Below, piece after piece: positions 1-5,889 of a stretch of 7,108 nt of DNA. The notes beneath the pieces are model-generated. The model was given only the letters and a program-made list of their open reading frames with translations, ran no database searches and had not been told where the DNA came from. The translations under genes and the position numbers were made by a program. This stretch comes from Nanosynbacter sp. (GTDB taxonomy: Bacteria > Patescibacteriota > Saccharimonadia > Saccharimonadales > Saccharimonadaceae): NCBI GenBank assembly GCA_015257635.1, contig JABZJU010000023.1, forward strand, positions 1 to 7,108, in the 5' to 3' direction. The number at the start of each line of letters is the position of its first letter. The first letter of the stretch is position 1.

Positions 1-836
1 ATCAACCAACCTGTCGGGATTTTATATCTTCCGTCAGACATTGCATAATTTGGAATGTCGCTATATTCTTTTTGCAATTCTTCCAATTTCCACTTTTCAA
101 CCAATGCATTTTTGAAGAAAGAACCTGCACTTGGCAATTCCGCCGGGTCTGGCAATTTTTCCGAACGAATATTAAGAACTGCCACGCGAATCACTGACAA
201 ATTGACCTCACGAATATCATTTTCATCAATATATTTCTGCAAAGAAGCGTAATACGGTGGTTTCGGCTCTGATTTATTTAGTCGCAAAGTAATATTCAGA
301 ATGCAATATCGCCCTTTTTCCTTGTCGCGAAAAATGCTATTTCGATAAGAAAAATCACATTCATCAGCAGAAATAGTTACAATTGTGTCGGTTTTTGAAT
401 CGTAAGCCTCCAGGCTAATCAACGTATCGGCGATTTCTTGACCGTACGCCCCAACGTTCTGGACCGGCGCAGCTCCAGCCGTTCCAGGAATTCCCGACAT
501 AGCCTCAATTCCCTGAAGTCCAAGCCCAATAGCCTTCTCAACAACCTCGTCCCAGACTTCGCCCGCACCAATTTTCACATCAGTTGTTTCGTCAGTTTCA
601 GAGATAACCTCAAAACCTTTGATCTTATTCAATAGTACGATTCCTTCAAAAACCTCGTCATGCGTAATCACATTACTACCACCACCCAACACAAAAATCG
701 GCAAATTTTCCTTTCGGGCATTACGATATAGCGACACAACATCACCAGCAGAATCCGCCGTCGCCATATAGCGAGTCTCACCTCCCAATTTCATAGTTGT
801 GTATTGTTTCAGTGATATATTAGTCATGACGTCCAT
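1..836 (-). CDS. murB: UDP-N-acetylenolpyruvoylglucosamine reductase, C-terminus cut by window edge
   Basis: MurB is the FAD/NADPH enzyme that reduces UDP-GlcNAc-enolpyruvate to UDP-MurNAc in the cytoplasm, the second committed step of peptidoglycan synthesis. The translation shows the FAD-binding half with LGGGSNV (about residues 50-56), then GIEAMSGIPGTAGAAPVQNVGAYGQE-type motifs (about 109-134), YRNSIF (about 164-169, the tyrosine loop) and AGSFFKN (about 237-243) with the Ser that acts as proton donor in the family. The YRNSIF segment and the ending near IPTGWL resemble the E. coli-like type I enzyme. About 278 codons are present; the last 60-70 residues, with the catalytic Glu, lie outside the window. 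I chose ATG at 836 because it sits 6 nt after a -10 box, suggesting a leaderless mRNA. An in-frame ATG at 827 is the alternative, but it has no clear Shine-Dalgarno. The gene diverges from the tRNA-Arg gene. Function is confident; the start is an inference. Confidence 0.95.
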   Translation of the reverse strand, partial: MDVMTNISLKQYTTMKLGGETRYMATADSAGDVVSLYRNARKENLPIFVLGGGSNVITHDEVFEGIVLLNKIKGFEVISETDETTDVKIGAGEVWDEVVEKAIGLGLQGIEAMSGIPGTAGAAPVQNVGAYGQEIADTLISLEAYDSKTDTIVTISADECDFSYRNSIFRDKEKGRYCILNITLRLNKSEPKPPYYASLQKYIDENDIREVNLSVIRVAVLNIRSEKLPDPAELPSAGSFFKNALVEKWKLEELQKEYSDIPNYAMSDGRYKIPTGWL

Positions 837-842
837 GTATAT

Positions 843-851
843 AGTATATCA
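843..851 (-). promoter_or_regulatory. Extended -10 promoter of murB
   Basis: Read on the minus strand this is TGATATACT: an extended TGn followed by a -10 hexamer TATACT (848 to 843). No good -35 is seen at the expected distance, as often with extended -10 promoters. Only 6 nt separate the hexamer from the ATG at 836, so the predicted transcript begins on or next to the A of the start codon. Confidence 0.6.
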
Positions 852-871
852 TTTTACTCGGCCGTCATCTA

Positions 872-880
872 TGATATAAT
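872..880 (+). promoter_or_regulatory. Extended -10 promoter of the tRNA-Arg gene
   Basis: TGATATAAT is a perfect -10 hexamer (875-880) with the extended TGn. It ends 10 nt before the mature tRNA 5' end, so transcription would start around 887 with a very short leader for RNase P to remove. A weak T-rich -35 candidate (TTTTAC) lies at 852-857 with 17 nt spacing. It is back to back with the murB promoter. Confidence 0.7.
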
Positions 881-890
881 AACTTCATAC

Positions 891-967
891 GCACCCGTAG
901 CTCAGCGGATTAGAGTACTTGGCTTCGAACCAAGGGGTCGCAAGTTCGAATCTTGCCGGGTGTACCA
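891..967 (+). tRNA. tRNA-Arg (anticodon UCG)
   Basis: A complete 77-nt cloverleaf. Acceptor GCACCCG pairs with CGGGTGT, with a G-U wobble at pair 1-72. The D stem is GCTC/GAGT with GGA in the D loop, and the anticodon stem CTTGG/CCAAG holds loop CTTCGAA with anticodon TCG at 925-927. The variable loop is 5 nt, and the T stem GCAAG/CTTGC holds loop TTCGAAT. The discriminator is A and CCA is encoded. It reads CGA and probably other CGN arginine codons. A20 in the D loop fits arginyl identity as known in bacteria. It has its own promoter and a terminator just downstream, so it is a single-gene unit. Confidence 0.96.
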
Positions 968-973
968 AAATAG

Positions 974-997
974 CTCGTCATTATGACGGGTTTTTAT
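974..997 (+). terminator. Intrinsic terminator after tRNA-Arg
   Basis: CTCGTCAT and ATGACGGG form a stem of up to 8 pairs (one G-U) around a very small loop, directly followed by a T-rich tract (TTTTTATTT). It starts 7 nt after the tRNA CCA. On the minus strand the hairpin is followed by TATTTT, so it might also weakly stop transcription from the Clp-like gene that converges on it. The remaining bases up to 1036 hold nothing I can identify. Confidence 0.8.
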
Positions 998-1036
998 TTA
1001 TGACTACACCATAAAAACACCAGTCGAGCGGCTGAG

Positions 1037-3487
1037 CTAGCTATTCAATGGCGGATTCTGAATTCCTGACGGCATTTGCGCGGATTGCGAACCTAAAATT
1101 TGGCGAATTTGATCAGCGGTGATAATCGTGGTCGAACCGGGCGCGACAGTTCCCGCCAGCATTTGCTTGGCGACGGTATTCTCGACAGCTCGCTGGACGA
1201 CGCGGCGCATCGGACGAGCTCCCAATCTTGGATCATAGCCAGCCTCGACTAGCAATTTCTTACCCTCTTCCTCGACCGCAACTTGAATTTTTTGCGGCGC
1301 CAAAGTCTTATTAACTCCCGCCAAAATCAAATCAACAACCTGCAGCAACTCATCTTTTCTTAGCGGACGGAACAAAACGATTTCATCAAAACGGTTCAAA
1401 AACTCTGGGCGGAATAAATTGGCATTAATCAGCTCGTTAATAAATGTCTGCTCGAATTGTTCCAATTGATAGCCCCGCTCAATATATTCACGAATTCTAT
1501 CCGCGCCAGCATTCGACGTCGCAATTACAATCGTATCGCGAAAACTAATCTCTCGGTTATTTTCATCGCGAAGTATTCCTTCATCCAAAAGCTGCAAAAG
1601 CGTCGTCAAAACCTGAGGATGAGCCTTTTCAATTTCATCCAAAAGCACGACAGAGAACGGACGCTTCTGAACTTGAGCAGTCAAACTCCCTGGATCTCGC
1701 GCGCCATCCGCAATTAACCTAGCCACGTCATCCGGCCTGACAAATTCGTTCAAATCCAAGCGAATCATATTGCCTTCACCGCCAAAATAAACATCCGCCA
1801 AAGCTTTAGAAAGCTCCGTTTTACCAACACCAGTCGGACCAAGAAACAGAAACGCGCCAATCGGTCGATTCTGATTTCTAACACCTGTGCGCGCGCGGCG
1901 AATAGCGTCAGAAACAACCGTCACGGCTCGCGTTTGATTGATCATTCGCTGATGAATTAATGACTCCAAGTTTAACAATTTTTCCTTTTCGTCGCTCAAA
2001 GATGCTACCGAGATTTTTATGCCAAGAGTCTTTTCAATCGCGTCATCCACAGATTGCGCGGTCACTAACCCGCCACTCGCATAACTTGCCGCCGCTTCCA
2101 AAATTTTCAACGCCTTACCTGGCATTACTAAGTCCTGAACATAACGATCGCCAACACGATACGCCTCCGCCAGCGCCTGATACATATATGTCACTTTGTG
2201 CTGCGCCTCAAATAAAACCAATTGATCGCGCATAATTTTCATAGTTTCGGGTTCATTTGACGGCTGAATTGCAATTGTATTCAAAGCGTGAGCAAGCTGC
2301 GGCTTAGTCTGGGAAATTTGCAAAAATCGCTGATCGTCCATCGTTAAAATCGTCCTAAGTCTGCCCGCCTCCAAAATTGGCAATAACACATTACTCAAGT
2401 CAACCGAACCAACACCTTCTTCGAAGAATAATTGCGCATTATCCAGACACAAAATCACATTTTTCGACAGAAAAGCCTCGTTCAAAATCATCGTTACTAG
2501 ATTTTCCAATTCCCCGCGACCCGACGCCACACTAATCAACGACGACGCGTCCAACATAAAAACCTGCTGATACATCAGCGAACCAGGAACGCCTCGATGT
2601 CCGTCAATCAGCATTTCCGCAAACGCCGACACGACAGTACTTTTTCCCGCACCGTCAGCACCAACCAGCGTAATATTCTGCCGCCCGCCAGAACTAAACG
2701 TTTTAAGCATCTGCCCCAGCGCCTCCTCGTGCGCAGCCAACTTAGTTGTAAACGCGCCGCCAGATACACTGACGCTAATATTCTGAGCAAATCGACTCAG
2801 CAGTGGCGTATAACCAAAAGACCAATCCCTAGCAATTCCGCCCGTATTTAACGGCTTCTCTTTATATTGGTCAATCAGCGCCTTTATTCGCTCGTACCAT
2901 CGAATAGCCTCCTCGATATCATGAAAATCGATCTTCATATTCGCCAGCAAAGAATCGTGCTGCGGCAATTGCTTTACTATCGCCGCCGCCAAAACCGCGC
3001 TAGTAATCTTCGGACTTTCCGTGCTCTGCCAAATTTCAATCGCCGCCTTCCAAATCTGCTCCGTTCGATTCGGATCATCGACGGAAATATTGCGCAAGAA
3101 ATTCGGCGTCAAACCCAGCCGCACTGCCAAAAATTGCCCGGCTCGCGTGCCTGTAATCGCCTCAGCAATATCAATCGGCGTCGGTCTGCGCGGCAATTTG
3201 CCCAAAACGTCCGCCGCCATCACATCGTCAATCATCTTAGGATTTTTACTAATTTCCGCAGTCTTAAGATCTTTTTCCCACCAAATCGACACCATAATCA
3301 TTGGACCACTCAGACCAAATAATAGCCAGCCAATCGCCCCGTGTTCAATCAATGACCACAAACCAAGTAGCACCATCATAATGCCAACAGCTATCGCCAC
3401 GATATGCCAAGCATTGCCAAACCTTACAGAAAATCGCGCCTTCTGAGCCCGCAAACTGTCGTAATTAAATCTCGGCTCTATTTCCAT
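1037..3487 (-). CDS. Membrane-anchored Clp-type double AAA+ ATPase with degenerate D1 and altered pore loops
   Basis: An 816-aa Clp/Hsp100-family ATPase, probably acting on proteins at the membrane. Two N-terminal membrane helices (about 27-47 and 51-69) are followed by a divergent Clp-N-like helical region (about 90-210). D1 has Walker A GADGAGKS (276-283), but Walker B reads LCLDN (346-350) with Asn in place of the catalytic Glu. The D1 arginine-finger segment lacks the usual ERR (QLAHALN, about 397-403). D2 is intact for ATP hydrolysis: Walker A GPTGVGKT (550-557), Walker B SVVLLDE (612-618), sensor 1 ATSN (656-659), arginine finger FRPEFLNR (692-699) and sensor 2 GARP (756-759). No ClpB-type coiled-coil M domain is present, nor an IGF/IGL-like ClpP loop. 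Start chosen at ATG 3487 (GGGAG 7 nt upstream); the open frame reaches back to 3574, but that would overlap 97 bp of the upstream gene. The 10-bp overlap with that gene suggests translational coupling. Family is certain, role unknown. Confidence 0.9.
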   Translation of the reverse strand: MEIEPRFNYDSLRAQKARFSVRFGNAWHIVAIAVGIMMVLLGLWSLIEHGAIGWLLFGLSGPMIMVSIWWEKDLKTAEISKNPKMIDDVMAADVLGKLPRRPTPIDIAEAITGTRAGQFLAVRLGLTPNFLRNISVDDPNRTEQIWKAAIEIWQSTESPKITSAVLAAAIVKQLPQHDSLLANMKIDFHDIEEAIRWYERIKALIDQYKEKPLNTGGIARDWSFGYTPLLSRFAQNISVSVSGGAFTTKLAAHEEALGQMLKTFSSGGRQNITLVGADGAGKSTVVSAFAEMLIDGHRGVPGSLMYQQVFMLDASSLISVASGRGELENLVTMILNEAFLSKNVILCLDNAQLFFEEGVGSVDLSNVLLPILEAGRLRTILTMDDQRFLQISQTKPQLAHALNTIAIQPSNEPETMKIMRDQLVLFEAQHKVTYMYQALAEAYRVGDRYVQDLVMPGKALKILEAAASYASGGLVTAQSVDDAIEKTLGIKISVASLSDEKEKLLNLESLIHQRMINQTRAVTVVSDAIRRARTGVRNQNRPIGAFLFLGPTGVGKTELSKALADVYFGGEGNMIRLDLNEFVRPDDVARLIADGARDPGSLTAQVQKRPFSVVLLDEIEKAHPQVLTTLLQLLDEGILRDENNREISFRDTIVIATSNAGADRIREYIERGYQLEQFEQTFINELINANLFRPEFLNRFDEIVLFRPLRKDELLQVVDLILAGVNKTLAPQKIQVAVEEEGKKLLVEAGYDPRLGARPMRRVVQRAVENTVAKQMLAGTVAPGSTTIITADQIRQILGSQSAQMPSGIQNPPLNS

Positions 3488-3858
3488 ACAGAAACTCCCA
3501 ATTGCCATAAAATAATTCCGATAAACGGCATCAGCGGCAGCACCAGCCACATAATAATTCCTACAATCATCCACAAAAATCGTAGCAATATCATCAATAT
3601 CCCAATAATTATCACCATGGAGCGCACCACCGCGCCAATTACTCGCGAGAACATTTTGTCAAAAAACGCAGATAGCTGCACGGATAAGTCGCCGCCAACC
3701 GGAGCGGCTGAAATCTGGCGAAACGGATTAAATAAGGTTTTCAAAAGCAGCCCGACTGAGAAAAAATCCGCGGTTCGTAAAACCCCCAGAAAACTTTGTC
3801 GGATATATTGCAACAAGCCATTGCCATACCACCACTGAAAGATACCCACCAAAAACAT
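3478..3858 (-). CDS. Small membrane protein of unknown function, partner of the Clp-like ATPase
   Basis: A 126-aa protein with no recognised function. An amphipathic, aromatic N-terminal part (FQWWYGNGLLQYI, residues 7-19) leads into FSVGLLLKTLFNPFR (33-47), then a short soluble stretch (about 48-72) and a long hydrophobic region (about 75-120) that fits two closely spaced membrane helices, ending at VSVWK. From memory, similar small proteins with an FS-x-LLKTLF-x-P-(W/F)-(K/R) signature are widespread in Patescibacteria; I could not check this. The start at 3858 lies 6 nt after an extended -10 box. The frame stays open to an ATG at 3909, but that would begin upstream of this promoter and cross the murT start. 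The stop lies 10 bp inside the Clp-like gene, so the two products are probably made together and may form a membrane complex (inference). Confidence 0.8.
   Translation of the reverse strand: MFLVGIFQWWYGNGLLQYIRQSFLGVLRTADFFSVGLLLKTLFNPFRQISAAPVGGDLSVQLSAFFDKMFSRVIGAVVRSMVIIIGILMILLRFLWMIVGIIMWLVLPLMPFIGIILWQLGVSVWK
3495..3499 (-). promoter_or_regulatory. Shine-Dalgarno that fixes the start of the Clp-like ATPase
   Basis: GGGAG on the minus strand, 7 nt before ATG 3487 and inside the last codons of the upstream gene. It supports the 816-aa start over the longer reading from 3574, and contrasts with the first genes of the operons, which lack a leader. Confidence 0.65.
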
Positions 3859-3864
3859 ATTGAT

Positions 3865-3873
3865 ATTGTAGCA
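3865..3873 (-). promoter_or_regulatory. Extended -10 promoter of the membrane protein/Clp-like operon
   Basis: Minus-strand TGCTACAAT: extended TGn plus -10 hexamer TACAAT (3870 to 3865). The ATG at 3858 follows after 6 nt, which places the predicted first base of the transcript on the A of the start codon. The position of its -35 would coincide with the -10 box of the divergent murT promoter. Confidence 0.6.
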
Positions 3874-3895
3874 CATCGGCCCGGCAGAGTATAAT
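3866..3895 (+). promoter_or_regulatory. Promoter of murT-gatD-glycosyltransferase operon
   Basis: A perfect -10 hexamer TATAAT at 3890-3895 with a partial -35 match (TTGTAG, 3866-3871) at 18 nt spacing. The murT ATG follows the -10 by 7 nt, so the mRNA is predicted to be leaderless or nearly so. The -35 overlaps the -10 of the divergent Clp-like operon. Confidence 0.65.
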
Positions 3896-3902
3896 AGACA
3901 AT

Positions 3903-5165
3903 ATGGCAAGACAGATGATTAGTACTATTATTGGCAAAAGCGTCAAGAAAGTCGCTAAATTACGCGGTGGCGGTTCAGCCTTGCCGGGTTTGGTGATTGA
4001 AAAAATTGACCCAAAATTTATTCAGAGAACGTTGGCAGATTTACCGCAAGGCGTGGTGATTATCAGCGGAACGAATGGGAAAACGACGACGACAAAAATC
4101 GTCGTAGAGTTGCTGGAATCAGTCGGGCTGAAAGTCTTCACTAATCGCACTGGTAGCAATTTTTCCCGAGGTGTGGCAGCGGCGCTACTTGATGAGGTTA
4201 ATATCCGCGGCAAACTGGACGCCGACATTGCGGTTCTGGAGCTGGACGAGGCTTGGGCGGTTAAATTCGTGCAAATTGTTCGTCCGCGCTTTTCCCTGCT
4301 TCTGAATGTTATGCGTGATCAATTGGACAGATTTGGAGAAATTGACAATACAGCCGCACTGCTTCAAAAAATAGCTGAAGCCACCAGCGACACTGTCGTT
4401 CTCAACCGCGACGATCCACGAATTTTTAAGATTAGCGAACATATTCAGGCTAAAAAAGCTTTCTTCGGTACGACCAGCGAATTACTTCAATTGATGCCAA
4501 CGGACGACACTCTAAAATACGGAACCGCAGTCGCAAATCAAAGCGTAGCGGCTGATGTTTTATTGAAAAAAATTAACGCTCAACAGGCAACTTTTCAAAT
4601 TGACAATAAAGAAATTGACGTAGATCTGCAACTCACTGGAGTTTATAATCTTCTCAATACAGCGGCAGCGGTTGCTCTGGCTCGACAAATCGCGGGACCG
4701 GAAATTACCGATACGATTTTATCTGCGCTGGAAAATATAAAGCCAGCGTTTGGTCGTGGCGAAACGATTTACCTGAATGGCACGCCAATTGAGCTTATTT
4801 TAGTGAAAAATCCAAGTGGCTTTCGGTTGGCACTTCTGTCGTTTGCCAAAAATAATAGCGCTACGATGATCGCTGTTAATGACAATTACGCCGACGGACG
4901 AGACGTAAGTTGGTTCTGGGACGTCGATTTTTCGCTATTAAAAAACGTAGCAATGATCAGTGGCGTGCGTGCTTACGACATGGCTTTGCGACTTCAATAT
5001 GACGACATTTCAATTGGGAAAATTGACACCAATATTTCGAAAGCCCTGGAGGATTTCATTAATGCCAATCCCGATGAGCCAAAACAGATTTTTTGTAGCT
5101 ACACAGCCATGACAGCAATTCGTCGCTTGCTAAGCGAAAAAACCGACGTGGAGGAAATATCATAA
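3903..5165 (+). CDS. murT: Lipid II isoglutaminyl synthase, Mur ligase-like subunit MurT (no zinc ribbon)
   Basis: A 420-aa Mur-ligase relative. With GatD it converts the alpha-carboxyl of D-Glu at stem-peptide position 2 of lipid II to the amide (D-isoglutamine), using ATP and ammonia from glutamine. Visible motifs are RGGGSALPG (21-29), the ATP loop GTNGKTTTTK (56-65), TGSNFSRG (83-90), LELDEAW (112-118), NVMRDQLDR (135-143), NRDDP (168-172), TGVYNLLN (245-252), and the MurT-specific C-terminal domain with LVKNPSGF (300-307), DGRDVSWFWDVDF (331-343) and YTAMTAIR (400-407). The Asp-rich SWFWD segment is where MurT is thought to supply an Asp to GatD's catalytic triad. Staphylococcal and pneumococcal MurT have a four-cysteine zinc ribbon in the middle domain; here the only Cys is residue 398. 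The stop overlaps the gatD start in TAATG, so the subunits are probably translationally coupled. The ATG at 3903 has no leader or Shine-Dalgarno but follows a -10 box closely. Confidence 0.95.
   Translation: MARQMISTIIGKSVKKVAKLRGGGSALPGLVIEKIDPKFIQRTLADLPQGVVIISGTNGKTTTTKIVVELLESVGLKVFTNRTGSNFSRGVAAALLDEVNIRGKLDADIAVLELDEAWAVKFVQIVRPRFSLLLNVMRDQLDRFGEIDNTAALLQKIAEATSDTVVLNRDDPRIFKISEHIQAKKAFFGTTSELLQLMPTDDTLKYGTAVANQSVAADVLLKKINAQQATFQIDNKEIDVDLQLTGVYNLLNTAAAVALARQIAGPEITDTILSALENIKPAFGRGETIYLNGTPIELILVKNPSGFRLALLSFAKNNSATMIAVNDNYADGRDVSWFWDVDFSLLKNVAMISGVRAYDMALRLQYDDISIGKIDTNISKALEDFINANPDEPKQIFCSYTAMTAIRRLLSEKTDVEEIS
5150..5154 (+). promoter_or_regulatory. Shine-Dalgarno of gatD
   Basis: GGAGG within the last codons of murT, 10 nt before ATG 5165. 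It supports this start, and shows that internal genes of the operon use Shine-Dalgarno initiation. Confidence 0.65.
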
Positions 5166-5886
5166 TGAAAATAACAATTGCGCAACTTTATCCGCGAGAT
5201 ATGAATCTTTATGGCGACTGGGGCAACACGCTAGTCCTGAAAAAACGGCTGGAGCGACGCGGCTTCGAAGTTGAGATTATCGATCACAATCCAGGCGATT
5301 CAACGGATTTTTCTAAAATTGATATTTTTGTTGGCGGCGGCGGACAAGATTCTGGGCAGACGATTATCCAAAATGATCTTCTGGCGAGAGCTGATGAACT
5401 GCGACAATTAGCAAAAGACGGCGTGCCGATGTTGATGATTTGCGGAATGTACCAATTATTTGGTCGTTTTTCCGAACACTCAAGGGCGAGGAAATTGTTG
5501 GCGCTAACATTCTGCCAATTGAAACAATTGCTGGCGACGAGCGGATGATTGGTAACATTGTCATTAGAAGCCAGGAATTTGGAGATATCGTTGGCTATGA
5601 AAATCACAGCGGACAAACTTTCTTAGATAAGACCGCCAAACCTCTTGGGCAAGTTATTAAAGGCGCCGGCAATAATATGACCGACGCAAACGAAGGTATT
5701 CGCTATAACAACATTATTGCCACTTATCTCCACGGTCCGATTCTACCTAAAAACTCGCAGATTGCAGATTTTCTTATTGGCGAGGCGCTAGAGCGACGCG
5801 GCGTAAGTTCAGACTCGGGATTGGAAAAAATTGACGATACTTTAGCGAATAAAGCGAGAGAGATAGCGTTAAAATTATCCAGATAA
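5165..5886 (+). CDS. gatD: Lipid II isoglutaminyl synthase, glutaminase subunit GatD, split by a -1 frameshift
   Basis: GatD is a class I glutamine amidotransferase (GATase1/CobQ-like) that hydrolyses glutamine and passes ammonia to MurT. The first frame runs 5165-5548 and is genuine to about residue 102: AQLYPRDMNLYGDWGN (6-21), VGGGGQDSGQ (56-65), and the nucleophile Cys93 in MICGMYQLFG (the family usually has CGGYQ). It then turns to nonsense. The rest is in the -1 frame, from about 5472 to the TAA at 5884: TLKGEEIVGANIL, DERMIGNIV, GYENHSGQT, and TYLHGPILPKN with the catalytic His (codon 5731-5733). Adding one T to the T5 run at 5467-5471 gives a continuous 240-aa protein with Cys93 and His190, matching the size and spacing of known GatD (243 aa with Cys94 and His189 in S. 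aureus). All downstream motifs are intact, so the lesion is a sequencing error, very recent, or tolerated by slippage. Automated calling would report two overlapping ORFs here. Confidence 0.9.
5467..5471 (+). other. T5 run where the gatD reading frame shifts by -1
   Basis: The upstream frame reads CGT TTT TCC GAA and the conserved downstream frame reads TTC CGA ACA CTC. The two join with sense only at this T5 run, where the expected GRFFRTLKG would need six Ts. The zero-frame codons T TTT TCC let a P-site tRNA-Phe re-pair after a -1 slip but are not a full X XXY YYZ heptamer. Confidence 0.75.
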
Positions 5887-5889
5887 TCC

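Noticed and set aside
1031..1043. Palindromic AGCTAGCT near the Clp-like stop codon as a terminator or protein-binding site
   Set aside because: The palindrome is 8 bp with no loop and no T tract on either strand, so it is explainable by chance.
2867..3446. Long open frames on the plus strand opposite the Clp-like gene (up to about 150 codons)
   Set aside because: They are rich in Arg, Asn, Ser and Pro, have no recognisable motifs or promoters, and lie antisense to a strongly supported AAA+ gene.
3488..3574. Upstream extension of the Clp-like ATPase by 29 residues
   Set aside because: The extension is the other-frame reading of the end of the membrane protein gene. ATG 3487 has a good GGGAG at 7 nt and gives a normal short overlap.
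3859..3909. Longer start (3909) for the small membrane protein
   Set aside because: It would begin upstream of the -10 box at 3865-3870 and overlap the murT start. The residues it adds look unlike a conserved N-terminus.
5496..5530. Inverted repeats downstream of the gatD frameshift (TGTTGGCGCTAACA at 5496-5509, CAATTG-AAA-CAATTG at 5516-5530) as a frameshift-stimulating structure
   Set aside because: They start about 25 and 45 nt after the T5 run, whereas stimulatory hairpins normally begin 5-9 nt downstream. The stems are short and inside conserved coding sequence.
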